Shown one piece after another: positions 32,501 to 44,798 of a stretch of DNA of 64,000 bases. Below the pieces are notes generated by a model that saw only the letters and a program-made list of their open reading frames with translations, had not been told where the DNA came from and searched no databases. Within the stretch, counting starts at the first letter, position 1; each line of letters begins with the position of its first letter. The position numbers were made by a program, and so were the translations under genes. This DNA comes from Anthonomus grandis grandis (taxonomy: Eukaryota > Arthropoda > Insecta > Coleoptera > Curculionidae), in NCBI RefSeq assembly GCF_022605725.1, contig NC_065567.1, positions 30,731,127 through 30,795,126 of the forward strand. Reading direction: 5' to 3'.

Positions 32501-34990
32501 CTAACCAGCACAGGGCATTTTTAGTACATATTTATATTTTTTGGAAAATCTGTTAATGTTTTTTTACGCTCTACTAGACTAAGAATTCCTTTAAAAAAAT
32601 GTACTAAAAATCCTTTATGCGTGGCATCAATATAGATTTTTTCACTTTTTTTATTTTAATATAAAAACAAGGATAATCGGGAAAATTGTTTGATGTGTAG
32701 CCTCTGGCCACGCACAAGGCATTTTTAGTACAAATTCTTAAATAGTGCGAAAATCTATTAAGGTTTTTAAGGTCTACAAGCCGAAGGAATTATATTAGAA
32801 TTGTACTAAAACACTTTATGTGTGGCAAAAAGCTAATTTAAATCTAAAAACAGTGATAATTGGAAAAATTGTTTGGTTTTTGATGTTCACATTTAAATGA
32901 AGACAGTTGAGGAATCTTTAGTGATGCACGCATAATGCGTTTTAGTACAAATTTTTACATCGTCCAAAGATTTATTAAAATGTTTACCTTCTACTAAATC
33001 CTTTAAAAATTGTACAAGAAACGACCTACGCAGGGTATGAAGCTACGCATCATTAGGAATTCCTGTACTATCTATCTTTAAATATACAAATTGTGATATT
33101 TTAGAGAATTGTACATGTCCTTCACCATTTTTTTTGTACATATTTTTAAATAATTCAAATTTCTATCGACTTCATTTATCTGCTCATAGACAAAGGAGTC
33201 TTTTAGAAATTAGACTAAAAGCTCCTTATGGTGTTTTTAGTACAAATTTCTAATAGCTAAGAAAATCTTTTAGCAATTTTTACCTTCTACGAGTAGAAAG
33301 ATTCCTTTAAATATTGTACTAAAAACGCCTTATGCGTGGCGAGAGGTTACGCAGTAATAAAAATGCTTCAACTCTCTTGATTTAGATATAAAAATAGTGA
33401 TAATCGGAAAAATTGTGATACACAAGGCGTTTTTTGTACAAATTCCTTTTTAGTCCGAAAATTTATGAACGTTTCTCCCCTCCGACTAGTCAAAGGATTC
33501 TCTTAAAAATTGTATTAAATCGCATTATGCGTGGCCAGAGGTTAATTCCTGAACTGTCGTAAATACAAAAATAGTGATAACCCAAGAAATTGTATGATGG
33601 TTTAACATGTACATTATTTTAAATAGTTTAAATATCTCTCAACATTATTTATCTGCTAATAGATAAAAAGTTCTTTTTAAATTGTACTAGCTTCTAGTCA
33701 CGCATAATCTATTGATAATTTTAATCTGCTACTAATCAAAGTAGCCCTTTCAAATTGTACTAAAATCGCTTTATGCGTGGCCAGAAACTACGCATTATTA
33801 TTTGTCTTGATTTAAATATTAAAATTGCGATACTCGGAAAAATTTTCCGTCCGAAGATCTATTAACACCTTTACCTTCTACTAGATCTTTATAAAATTGT
33901 ACAATTATAATATCTCTATATAAATATAAAAATTATGATATTGGCGAAAATTGTACGTAGCCTCTGACTACCCATAATTATTTGAGTACATATTTTGAAA
34001 TATTCTAAGAATCAACATTTCTTGCTTTTAAAATTGTACGTAAAACATATCAAACGTAATCAAAATAGTAATTTAAGTTTCCTTGAGGATATTTTGGAAA
34101 AATATACATTTCTGGAATATCCAGATTTTTCATAAATGGCCCAGAAATTCATAAACGTTTTTTCCCTTCTACTAGCCAAAGAAATCCTTTTAAAATTGTA
34201 CTGATTAATAAAATTGTACTGTTCTATTGATCTTTTGGGCTATTAGAGGGTAAATAATATCTCTAGATATTTGGACTATTTAAAAATATGTACTAAAAAC
34301 GTCTTATGCGTGGCCAGACGCACCATTACATAATTTTTACATTTAAATTGAGAGTATTCAGAAATTTAATCATTTTTAATTTTTTCAGGCTTAATTTTTA
34401 AGGACATACATATACTTTGTAATATTCTAAATGCTATTAAGATTCCTTAGTATTTTCAAGGTTGCTTTTAAAATTGTACTAAAAACATATCAAATGTAAT
34501 CAAATAAATTTAAGTTTGCTTGGGGATATTTTAGAAAAATTTACAACATTCCTGGAATATCCAGATTTATTTTATATATAATTTTAAATAGCTTAAATAT
34601 ATATCAACAGTATTAGACAAAAAAGTTCTTTGAAAATGGTACTAGCTCCTAGTCACGCTAAGTAACGAGTATCGCAATTTTTATAATTAAATCAATAGAA
34701 TTGAGGAATTTATAGTGATGCGTAGCCTCTGGCCACGCACAGGGAATTTTTAGTACAAATTTCTAAAGGCTCCGAAATACTCCACTACAAATTCCTTAAT
34801 TCTCTTGATTTAAATATAAAAATTCATGAATTGCGATAGTCGAAAAAATTGTATGGTGGTGCGAGGATATTACAAATTTATCAAGTAGTCTAAAGGTCTA
34901 TTACCACTTTTTACATTCTACTAGATCCTTCTCCGACTTCTTAATTATTCGTTATGCGTGGCTAGAAACTATGCGTCACTAAAAATGCCT
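32500..34990. repeat. Satellite of ~125-bp hairpin units with ~75-bp spacers
   Basis: Units open with GCCACGCA.AAGGC.TTTTTAG then TACAAATT and close with AATTGTACTAAAA.C then .CTTATGCGTGGC, the reverse complement. A clear example is 32707-32826. Between arms lies TCTATTAA.GTTTTTACCTTC followed by CTAGTCAAAGGA. Between units lies AGAGGCTACGCATCA...GATTTAAATATAAAAA. The TATGCGTGGC end recurs at ~32616, 33330, 33525, 33770, 34306 and 34955, about 200 bp apart where best preserved. No coding capacity. Confidence 0.75.
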
Positions 34991-35089
34991 GCACTATCTC
35001 TATTTAAGTATACAAATTGAAAATATACAATTTAGCAAAACCAGATGAATTCATTATGTAATCTTTCCAGATTATTTACAAAACACTTG

Positions 35090-36720
35090 CGAGGAATAAG
35101 GTTAATTAAATTGTGAAGTAAAGATCTTTTATAAAATTCAGTATGTAACAGAAAAAAGAGCGATTTTTTGAAGGCTTGTGGAAAGCATACTGAACCGTTG
35201 AGTTTCAAGAATTAAAAAATTGAATGGAAAAATTACATTAACTTGTGAAGGAAACATTTATCGAATTCAGTATTTAACAAAAAAAAACAGTCATTGGGGA
35301 GCTTTGTAAAAATCATATTGAACCGTGGAGTTTCAAGAACTAAGAAAATGACTAAAAAAACAGAGTATTTTTTCTTTAAAAGAGCCTAGAAAGAGCATAT
35401 TGAATAATAGTTTGGTTACGATTATTGGCAATTAAAATTGAAAAAAAAACGAATGTATTATTTAATTAATTGTCTATTAAGAAGTTTCCAAAAATTGGGG
35501 ATTTGTCTGTTAAAAGTTCGTGAAATTAGAAAAGGTTCCAGGGAGCATATTGAACCAAAGAGAGACCGCTATTAGGTTATATAAGTGTCAAGGGTTTTAT
35601 AACTATGTTAAAAATGAATAAATATTTAATTTTGTCGTTACAAATTTGTTAGTTAATCTTTCCCAGTTTGAAGAAAAGAAAAGCTGTGTCATCGCCAAAA
35701 ATTGAAGTAGTTGTATGTGCTGTATACAAGTATTTCTTATTAGTTGGGGATTCTTAGAGTTAAGTATTTAAGAGAAAAAAAAAACATTTAATTAGTAGGT
35801 CTTGTGCAGCGCATCTTGAACCACGAAGATTTCAAAATAATATGTTTAAATTCGTTATCCAATCTTGCCCAAGTCGATCATATATATTGCAAAAATGACA
35901 TTTTTCAGCAATAGATTATATTGTAACTATGGTTTAATATACTGCATACAAGCATTTCTTTATAATTAGAGACTTTTAGTATTGAGCATTTGATAGAAAA
36001 AAGGGGATTTTATTAGAAAGTTTTGTAAACAGCATCTTGAGTCATAAAGTTTTTAAAACCGAGCATATTAATCCATAGTTAGATGAAAGCTTAAGCATTG
36101 TCAGATGCTTGAAGAATTAGTGGTTAATAACTGAAATTAAAAATTCATTATTTATTACGTCCGTAAGTAAATCCTGACTATGGATTGAAGAATACAGGAA
36201 TTAGCCCTGTTATTTGGAGAACTTGTAGAGAGCATATTAAGTCGCGAAGGATTTATTTGTTGAAGCTCCATTTAATTAGAAAAGCTTGTAGAGAGTATGT
36301 TAAACTATGGAAAGATCGGTATTGCCAAAAATTCGAGGATAATAAAAAAAGATTTACTGGCTAATAGTTTGTCATTTAAATTGCTACGATTACTGATAGA
36401 TATAACCGAGGAATTTTTTTTTGGATTTGTTACTACCATTAATTTATGAAAGAAAGATTTTTTGAATTAAGAATTTAACGGCAAAAATTGCAATCATTTG
36501 GAAGGCTTGTAGAAAGCATATTGAACCGTGGAGTTTCAAGAACTGAGAATTTGACTGGAAAAAGCATATTTATTAAAAATCTTATAGAGAGCATATTAAA
36601 TAATAGTTTGCTATTTGAATTGTTAAGAGTGTTAGCAGGGGTAACTGGAAAAAATTATATTTTGTAGTTTATTAAATCCAAGAGAGACATTTTTGTAGTT
36701 GCGTATTTATTGAAGAAAGG
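35090..36720. repeat. Degenerate AT-rich repeat with AGAAAGCATATTGAACCG
   Basis: A phrase near GGCTTGTAGAAAGCATATTG then AACCGTGGAGTTTCAAGAA recurs around 35165, 35305, 35540, 36230, 36285 and 36500, with variants near 35390 and 36580. Spacing is irregular. The family is distinct from the preceding hairpin satellite. Confidence 0.6.
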
Positions 36721-36744
36721 AGATAGTGATTTATATTAATAAAA

Positions 36745-37130
36745 AGTACAACATTCCTGGAATATTCAGATTTTTCCTATAATTCCATATAACATAAGTA
36801 GCACAAATTATTGAAGAAATGTATAGCAAAAGAATAAAAATTTTACTGAACACTATCATTTTTAGAGCAATTTCTAAATGGTCTGAAACTTTATTAACAT
36901 ATTTTACCTTCAATTATAGATCCTGTTAAATTGGTACAAAAAACGACTTATGCATAGCCAAAAGCAGCGCAAAATTTGTTGAGTACATAATAATATATTT
37001 GGAAATATTCAAGATTTCAAAGCTTTTTCCTAAATAAAGAATTGCTTTTATATTATAAATAAAATAAATAAAACATATCAAACGTAATCAAAATAATTTA
37101 AGTTTTCTTGGGAATATACTAATAATCACT
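36745..37130. repeat. Return of the hairpin satellite plus a dispersed AATTTAAGTTTCCTTGG phrase
   Basis: 36860-36960 matches the hairpin unit (TTGGTACAAAAAACGACTTATGC). 37070-37125 matches a phrase (CATATCAAACGTAATCAAAAT, AATTTAAGTTT.CTTGGG) also present near 34050 and 34490 and, reverse-complemented, at 48545-48630. Confidence 0.55.
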
Positions 37131-37179
37131 AATAATCACAAGACTTTGTTCAAGTATAACTATATACCCTTATCCTTAA

Positions 37180-38170
37180 GAAGAAGTAGACATACACTGC
37201 TTCAATAAAACAAAAAAAAAGATCCTAAAACTATAAAAAACTTTAAAAAAAATTATCTATAATCTATCGTAAAACATTTTCTATACATTTTTGAATGCAT
37301 CTAGAAATATGTTTTTTTAATCTTAATTCTTTATCTAAAATAAGGCCCAAATTTTGGAATTCTATTTTCAAAAGGCGAATATCAACGCTAATCTTTATAA
37401 CAATTCTTTTAGTTAGATATTTTACATTAATAGGCTACACAGAACATCACAAAGGTTTTACTTGAAATGTTGTATAATGTCTTCAATCATCTGCACACTT
37501 TTGTATTTTGCGGTTTTTTAAAAATATTGAAGTATATAAAATAGGAAGAATTGATTCTAAAATTGACCCCTGAATTTTCGCCAAAATGATTTGATTAAAA
37601 ACCACTGTTTGCTGGCGAATCATAAGATAATTCTGACCGAACTTTGAAAACCAAAATATTCCAAGACAAGCAATAACGTACCATGATCTATATGGTATCA
37701 AATGCCTTGGAATAATCGAGTAGAGCTAGAATAGTAGAGCTAGAAAATGTCATCTGTTACAAAGGGCACGTTCAATAACGTTAGATAATATTGGAAGAAT
37801 GGAACTAGGCCTTAAGTCATTGAAACACTTTACAACATTCGTTTTCGGTATTGGCACAATACCAGCCCGTTTCCATTAGGAAGGAAATACATAATTATTT
37901 TAATATGATAAATATATTTTAAAATGAAAGGACAGCAAAATATTTAAAAAATTTACGTGTATTCCATCAGAACCGACAGCTATAGCTTCAATTTGAGCTA
38001 AATATTTAGACACTTCAGTTTCTGCAAAAATGAGACACCTAAACCATTCAAATTTTGCACAGATAATTCGTTTTTCAACCTATGAACTTCTGCAGAAATA
38101 ATACTTGGTGGTATATCTTTAGGATTAAATATCGTACCAGATAAACAATTTTTTTTTGCTTTAAAAACAC
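37180..38170 (-). pseudogene. LINE reverse-transcriptase fragment, heavily mutated
   Basis: Minus-strand pieces in order match the RT domain of a non-LTR retrotransposon: GSDGIHVNFLNILLS (~37930), W..AGIVPIPKTNVVKCFNDLRPSSILPILSNVIERAL (about 37870-37760), ALLDYSKAFDTI (~37720, RT motif A), QGSILE.ILPILYTS (~37550), KCADD (~37490, the YADD-like motif with Cys for Tyr) and NLGLILDKELRLKKHISRCI (~37350). Multiple frameshifts and stops interrupt it. Clade could not be assigned; Jockey or CR1-like is possible. Confidence 0.72.
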
Positions 38171-38769
38171 ATTAATGTTCACACTGTGGTTTAATAAATA
38201 CAAGGTTTTCACTGTGATTCCATATAACATAAATAGAACAAATTATTCGAGAAAAATATATAACAAAAGAATAAAGGTTTGACTGGACCGTATCCTATCA
38301 TTATCCACTCAACTAAAAAACTTGGGCTGATCCCAAAAGGAAAATGCGATTAGGCACTTCAAAGGTCATCTATCAAATTCCTGGAAAACTTTCTTTCCTC
38401 CTTAAAAATGCATCTTATCAAATTTAATCATCCTGAGTGTAGGAAAAAAAGTCCATTTTGTAGACTGGAAACAGAAAAAGGGCCTCCCTTAAGGATGTAC
38501 TTAGGGCAAATGATTAGCAAACGGGGGATTAGATGCTCGTTCGCTACGTCCGCTACTATCCGCCGTCGTAGCTGAATGATTGATTACGTTTTCCAAGCAG
38601 GGAGTTGCGTTTTTTTTTCACTTCAGATAGAGAGAACTAGAGTCTATTATAAGGGGGTAGTTCTCTGTAATCTATAACTTTTTTATAAGACTCATATATC
38701 AGATGTAAAGATGATTTGATTCTACCCTCAAAAAGTGTTGTTCTTGAACAAGAATAATAATAATAATAA
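38171..38769. other. No recognisable gene
   Basis: Includes a less AT-rich patch (38500-38600) and an AAT microsatellite (~38748-38770) beside the pogo end. Confidence 0.4.
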
Positions 38770-38771
38770 TA

Positions 38772-39575
38772 CAGTAGACTCGCGATATAGTGAACTAATT
38801 AATGCACATTCAGTTCACTATATCGATTTGTTCACTCTATCAAAATTTTTTTTTAATGTACGTATTAAAGCAACGTTTGTCTTTAGAAAACTAACTTTAT
38901 TAATGCGAAACAGAAAAGATATTACATATGTAATTAAAGTAAAATAAAAAAACGGCAATCTAATATATTTTTTCAAAAAATTAAGTAATTTTTGTTTGCT
39001 TTTTTGTTTTTAGTCCTGTTTGCACCATCGTATTCCTTAAGTTTTGTAAAACGAGTATACTAGAATATTCCACTTTATCTTCATTTTCTTCGGCCCATTG
39101 AAGGATGTTGTTAATCGACTTTATTGCCGCATTTGTTGTCACTCGTTCCTTATTTACTACCATTTCTTCTTGTACTCCATCATCTTGATCGTTTCCATCA
39201 CTTTCACTTTGGTCATTAGTGTCTTTTGTGTCAGGTAAGTTATCTTTATTCTAATCGTCTACATCAATAGGTTGAATATGAACTTCTGGATTAAAAGTCT
39301 GCAATAAAGTAATGATTTCTGATCTCACTGTGTCAATGTCTTCATTTCTTATTCGGCTCCGTAAAACACTTAAGGGGATGTTATCTTCCTCATCGTCAAC
39401 TTCGTCGGCTAATGGTGAAAGTAAATTATGCCAGCATTTTTCTATAACTTCAGGCCTTAAATTTCTCCACGCCAAAGCCAAATTTAGAATGGCGTCCTTT
39501 AACGAAATATGTTTTAGAGCATCAGTTATTGAGCATTGTGTCAGTCGTACTTTTTTAAATAAAATAAGTTTTAAA
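38772..39575 (-). mobile_element. 3' end of a second pogo/Tigger-type element
   Basis: It starts at CAGTAGACTCGCGATATAG (38772), preceded by TA, a typical pogo/Tigger terminal repeat. The end folds back: GATATAGTGAACT (38783-38795) pairs with AGTTCACTATATC. Inward lies the C-terminal third of a transposase on the minus strand. The element is cut off near 39575 and no opposite end was found. Confidence 0.72.
38981..39575 (-). pseudogene. pogo/Tigger transposase C-terminal fragment
   Basis: Reading from ~39575: KKVRLTQCSITDALKHISLK, DAILNLALAWRNLRPEVIEK, CWHNLL, an acidic stretch, then NNILQWAEENEDKVEYSSIL and a basic tail ending at 38981. This is the region after the DDE domain in pogo/Tigger proteins. 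One in-frame TAG at 39251-39253 interrupts it in the low-complexity acidic segment. All catalytic residues are upstream of the truncation. It differs in sequence from the copy at 7.2-8.7 kb. Confidence 0.75.
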
Positions 39576-41440
39576 AAGTCGTTGTGTTTTTTTGGTGTTC
39601 AAATGATGATTTATTTATTATAGTATTTATCTAATACTTCATAATATACTATGTTTCCTAACTAGAATTATGTACGTCTTTCTTCATGGCACAGTTTAAA
39701 AATATTCTGTTCACTTCTATATTACATATTTAAATAAAATAAATAAATATATATTGTTTTTATTATACCAAAATGTACAAAGGCGAGGTCTAGCCTAGGG
39801 CTAATCAACTTAACTTATGTTATATAACATATTTCACTTTAAAACCGGAGCTTCTTTACTTTTGGTGGGTTCTTTATAGGAACCCATGAGGGTGGTTTTT
39901 AAAACAGTAAAAATAAACTTTTTTTGGGGTAAAATCTAACCAACGAGGGCATATCCTGAGCCTCTGTTTGATACACAACCACTCGGAAAATTACAAAAAG
40001 CCGGGAATCCCGGGCGATTACTGTAGGCACTGCCATCAGTCAGGGGCTTAGGACTATATAAATGGACCGCAAGTTACTTATTGAGTTTGTATAGTTAGAA
40101 CCCAATAAGTTGATTTCTTTTAAGGGTAATTCAGTTGCATACCACTCACAATAAATTTTGTTGATAAATTTCCTTTATGCAAGGAAACTCCTTTTGATGA
40201 AATAATCTGGGGGTGAAAGTTCAAATGTGTTCTGCGGATGTTTTAAAATACTCCTCCAGGTGTTTTAGCTCGTTTGCCGATAAACCTGCTCCAGATATAT
40301 TGGATCAAGAGACCCAATTGCCCGTTACTGAACAGAGACCTGGAAAAATGTGTTTTTTCTCAACTAGAAAACTTTTCTGGATATCATTTTTACTCCCCGG
40401 TGAAAAACAGCCCCTGAACTGACGCCATTTATCTTTAACTAAAAAAGTATCATCATTTTTTTTTCCTGGTTTTTATCGGAATTCACGTAGTCTGAGACAC
40501 AGCTATAATTGCAGCTTTTAATTCAATATGCGTAATTAGGATTTTCTTTTGACAGTTTTCACGTTTCAATTACACAAAGAATTTTTGTTACGTATTTTGA
40601 GCTTTAATGTTGTTGTGTTGGTGGATCTGGGGTTTTTAAGACTTTCATTATAGTATCTACTAAAATTTTTAAAGATATATCACTTTATTTTTCCCTATAA
40701 GACGTTATCTTTTGTGTTAAAATGATCTTAGAAGTTAGTAGCGGAATCAGGAACGAACATCACATTTTTACAGTCGCCCAGTTAAGTTCTTCCCGCAATA
40801 TATTATTTTCAGACTTAATTTAAATAATCGCAGTAATCGTTAAACATTTTGTTGCATGTTCAAACTTAAGATTGGATTAATAATTGTTTTTTATAATAAA
40901 TAAATAAATAATTTATTTATGGTTTTCGGTTGTCACATCACTGTTTAAGCAAATGCCATGTTGACGAGTAATAAAAAATCACAACAGTGATAAATATTTT
41001 ATTAATTTTAACAGTCAATGGGAAAAATCATTATTATCTATTATCGTGACATTGGATAAGGTTAATATTTTAAGAGTTCCATACATTTTATTTTTAAAGG
41101 TTACCAGTAATAAATCATAGTCAGGAAAAATATCCAAGAATAAAATAAATATTTTTTTACGGAACTAAATTACAATTAAGACAAATATTCGGTCATTTAA
41201 ATCAGATAAAATGGATTTTTTATTTTTTTTTTAATCACTGCTAAAATAACTATTTTATTACTGTCAAAATTCAATAGATTCCAGGGTTTAAGTTTTTCTT
41301 TCCATCCAGACTTTTATTTTATGTCCTATTTTCTCCTGAACTTTTTTGTGTTAGGTGTGACACGTTGTTTTTTCTGTATCCAGTCCTTTTCATCGGCTTT
41401 TTTCAGGCACATGCCATCTGGAAACTTTATTATAAATATA
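39576..41440. other. No recognisable gene; possible TATA box
   Basis: Mostly AT-rich. Around 39776-39815 a phrase GGCGAGGTCTAGCCTAGGGC is the reverse complement of one near 10112-10150. GGACTATATAAATGGACC at 40051-40067 in a less AT-rich setting resembles a core promoter; no gene downstream was recognised and a transposon LTR origin is possible. Confidence 0.4.
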
Positions 41441-41719
41441 CAGGGTGCGGCATAATTGTCTCCTTGTTTTTAAGGCTTAATAAAGAAATGTTATTTGAAA
41501 TACAAAGATGTTATTTTTTTATTTTAAAAGTACAACTAAAACATTGCCAGAACAATTTTGTTCTGGCAAGTGCCGTCCACCATTATCGAAGCACTGGTGC
41601 AAGCGACTTCTGAAGTTTCGCATAACTCTTGCAAGCATTTCTTGGGGTATTATGCGAATTTCCAGGCGGATTTAGTTGTCTAATAGTCGTTGGATGATGT
41701 TTGAAGACTTCAGCTTTTA

Positions 41720-43117
41720 GGTAACCTCACAGAAAGAAGTCGCAGGGCGTTAGGTCGGGCGAGCGTGCAGGCCAAGAAATATCGCCTCTCAGGAGGTTTG
41801 TTCTCACTGCAAATTTCTTACAAGTTTGAAACTGTTTCCAAACCATTCTTGATGAGCATGCGTAAAATATTACAACATCTGATCGATTTGAAACCGTCTG
41901 TGTGAACATCAAGTATGGGTTGAGTGGAGTCCATCTTAAAAAAAGAAGAGCAAGAAAAATAACCTCACTTTTTTATGCCAGTGAGAAATGGGAAAATAAA
42001 TAAAACATAAATAAATAAAAATTACACTACAACCTTAAAATAGCTGTATATTATTAATAGAGTTTAAAATTGTGTAATTATTTGCTACTTCAGGGTTTAC
42101 TCTAAACATGGTCGAGAAATTCTATTCTATTAAATTGGGAGCCAGTTTCATCAAATAGTTTTGATTTTTGGGCCTTATCCGTTCTTCAAGTAAATCTTCT
42201 TTAAAATACAATTTTTCGAAACGAATATCAGGGACTACACAAAACGACAAAACACAAACAACAATTTCCGAAGATCGGCGTTGACTGGCTACACGAATTC
42301 TCTGACACTTTGCTTGAAATAAATCCGAAAACAAGTCTGACTATCAGATGACGATCAGAAATTTGTGTAAGAACATCAAACTTTTGATTTGAAACCGATC
42401 AGAAGTTTCTGTGCGAACGCATTTTACTCTATTGCGCATGTTTATTTGTCGCAAACTTGTTTCTTACTGCTGTGAGAACAAACCTAGGGAGAGCAAACGT
42501 CCGAGGAACATTTCTCTCAATACTTGGATTGAAGCTCGAGATGTGTGAGCTGTTGCCTCATCTTTCTGAAACCAGGCATCTGGCACATTGAGTCCTGGGG
42601 CGAAAAAATTGTGAATCATCGCCATATAGCGTTCCGAATTGACAGTAACAGCGTGATTTTCTTCTTCAAAGAAGTAAGGGCCGATTATCCCTATTTCAGA
42701 CCAAACTGTCACATTCTTACTATGTAGAGGCTTCTCGTGTATCTCTGTCTTTGAAGCATAATTTCACATGCAGCACGTCGATTATTCCAATCACGTTCTG
42801 ATAATTCCTGTGCCAGAATCATCTTGTATGGATGAAAACGAAGATCCTTGTGAAGAATTCTTCGCATAGTGCGGTCAGATAAACGAAGGGCAGCTGCGTA
42901 TCTCCCTGCAGAACGTCTAGGTGACCGTAAAAATGAGAGTCGATGTTTTCGGGTGTCCGAGCTCTCCTTTTTTGATAACGGATCCAGTTTCTCTGAAGTT
43001 CTTGACCCACAACACAATTGATTTTCGGTCCGGGACTCCTTCATTGCGCGGAATTTGGAACCTTATCCGGAACGCTCGTTGCGCAGCAATAACTGACCGA
43101 TTTTCGCGGAGGTACAC
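41720..43117 (-). pseudogene. mariner-type transposase, deleted and frameshifted
   Basis: From 43117 downward: YLRENRSVIAAQRAFRIRFQ and IVLWVKNFRETGSV (DUF4817-type helix-turn-helix), a frameshift near 42965, then RRSAGRYAAALRLSDRTMRR, ILHKDLRFHPYKMILAQELS, a deletion at ~42745 that removes the segment with the first catalytic Asp, then KNVTVWSEIGIIGPYFFEE, WFQKDEATAHTSRASIQVLR (second Asp; the family usually has QQDGA), the nested MITE, and RGDISWPARSPDLTPCDFF with the third Asp. Dropping the MITE rejoins LLSL to RGDISW in frame, showing that the coding region was still recognisable when the MITE arrived. Confidence 0.8.
41794..42485. mobile_element. 692-bp MITE nested in the mariner-type element
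   Basis: Perfect 14-bp ends AGGTTTGTTCTCAC...GTGAGAACAAACCT are flanked by AGG on both sides (41791-41793 and 42486-42488). Similarity continues inward (TTTCTTACAAGTTTG versus AAGAAACAAGTTTG), and a CTGATCG.TTT.AAA phrase recurs inverted inside. Excision restores the transposase frame, confirming both boundaries. A 3-bp duplication points to a PIF/Harbinger- or CACTA-like mobiliser, but AGG is not the usual TWA target. No coding capacity. Confidence 0.85.
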
Positions 43118-43253
43118 ATGCTTCAGTCTAAAACATGTTTAAACAAAACTGTTTCCCATATGGCTCTTAGTGGCGGTACCCCCATTATTCTGCGACGCCG
43201 CACGGCATTACGAGGGAAGGTTAAAAATAGGGAGACAGTTATGCCGCACCCTG

Positions 43254-44418
43254 TATATATAATTATTATAAAATTATACACTCTAAAAAATCTATTTTAT
43301 CAATTATTTTTACACCATCATTAACATGAGTAACTGGGAGTGGTCCTCTAAAAATAGCCATATAACTCTTTCTATGTAGATTCTGGTTTTTCTGGTTTCC
43401 TTAATTGCAAGAGGAACCAGTTGCTTTATTCCCTTAGTAAAAACTGGAAATACTACCTTTGCTTGTAATACAACCAAAAAATATTTTATCAAGAAATCTG
43501 TTCAGTATTTGTTATTGAAAAATAACCACAAAAATAAATCGGCAAAATTATAGCCTAAACATCAGATATAGCGCTCAAGGAGACATTCGCCGGATTGAGT
43601 GAAAACGCTGACTTTTCAGTTTGAGGATAATTACGTAGTGTTTTTAAGTGACACACAATATATTCTTTGTAGTAAGTAAACTTTAAGTCAGTAAGTAACT
43701 TTAAGCAAGACAGGGCTTGATATGAAGCATTTTTGTATTGTTGCTTAATAGAGTAATCCTAAGTAAAGGATGTTTTTTAATTAAACAGATACAATCCACT
43801 TTAACAGTAATAAGGTAGTCTGACAAGATTACCTCACAAAACCTCTATCTTGTCCAAAAAACTAGATAGTTTAACAATTTGTTTATTAGAGGTTTTAATT
43901 CCAATAAGAAATTTTACAGTATTTTAATACTTATAATTAGACCAAGTCTGTTGCTGAGTTAGATAACTGAATGGTTTTTGAATAAATACCTCAAAGTAAT
44001 CAATTATAATTATTGTGGTGTTATCATAAATTTTTCAAATATTTGATACATTACTGATATAATTAAATTGAAATAGGAGGAACATGTTGTGTGTGAAATT
44101 TCAAATTGATATACTTATTCTCATTAATGTTCTAAAACCGTTACTAAGGAAGTTAGAAGAAACGATTAAAATTTATCAAATACTCCTTTTAAAATACAAA
44201 TATCTAAACCTGTATAACATTTTTGTAATGACTGAAGTACCCTGTTTAATATGGGAGTCAAGTCATTGAATTTCATTATTGGAACTCTTAATAATTCAGA
44301 CTGTTTTTATGAATTATCTATAGTTAAATCAGTTTGAATCCAGTACTAAGGTCTTTATCACTAGCTGCATTAGCTTCATTTTGTAACAAATAATAATAAT
44401 TTTTCTGTGGTTTGTTTT
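43254..44418. other. No recognisable gene
   Basis: AT-rich. Read on the minus strand it lies downstream of the THAP-like exons, but no further exon with the expected Cys..His pair was found. Confidence 0.4.
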
Positions 44419-44798
44419 TTAAAAGGAAGAATAATTCTTTTCATGTAAGTACCTTAGTAGATATATAATTTTTCTCCTGTTGAAGAAGTTTGATCTTTTC
44501 CTCACTCTCTCCATTCTATTAAGATCTGATTTTCTCTTTATCTCTCTATACCTCTTTGAGGACCCCATATTTTGATTGGGCAGGCTTTCCTAAAACAATA
44601 TTTATATTAGACACTTTTAATCAACAACGTAATTATTTCCATATAAACAAATCATTGACTCACCCTGAATAAAATGGATTCTCTCTTGATGGCATTAATC
44701 CATTGTTGTCTTGTCTCATTTAAGTGGATGGAAACAGTAAAGAAAGAACCTTTATCTCTATATGCCTTGCTTGCACAGTATATACATTTCAAAGGCAT
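44419..44798 (-). CDS. THAP-like zinc-finger protein, short or partial, two exons
   Basis: Exon 1 (44798-44664, 45 codons) reads MPLKCIYC, then a run ending SIHLNETRQQWINAIKRE, the start of a THAP DNA-binding domain: Cys-x2-Cys near residues 5-8 and the invariant Trp near 35. It ends at a GTGAGT donor. A TTGTTTTAG acceptor follows 74 bp on and keeps frame, giving a basic 56-residue exon 2 (44589-44419) rich in Arg/Lys and ending in TAA, 101 residues in all. The Cys-x2-His half of the THAP zinc site is missing from exon 2, so either the true second exon lies elsewhere, or this is a truncated paralogue or a domesticated transposon fragment. THAP domains bind DNA in host transcription factors and in P-element transposases. 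Splice pairing is inferred. Confidence 0.5.

Larger units (their letters stand above)
41441..43253 (-). mobile_element. mariner-superfamily element, decayed, hosting a nested MITE
   Basis: Ends CAGGGTGCGGCATAA.TGTC then TCC at 41441 and, inverted, at 43253, with TA repeats on both sides (TATA and TATATA). It carries a minus-strand transposase pseudogene and is split by the MITE at 41794-42485. Total 1813 bp, ~1.12 kb without the insertion. Confidence 0.88.

Noticed and set aside
40051..40422. TATA-driven gene with a 69-codon frame at 40213
   Set aside because: The TATA-like sequence is plausible but the frame has no recognisable domain and no other gene signal.
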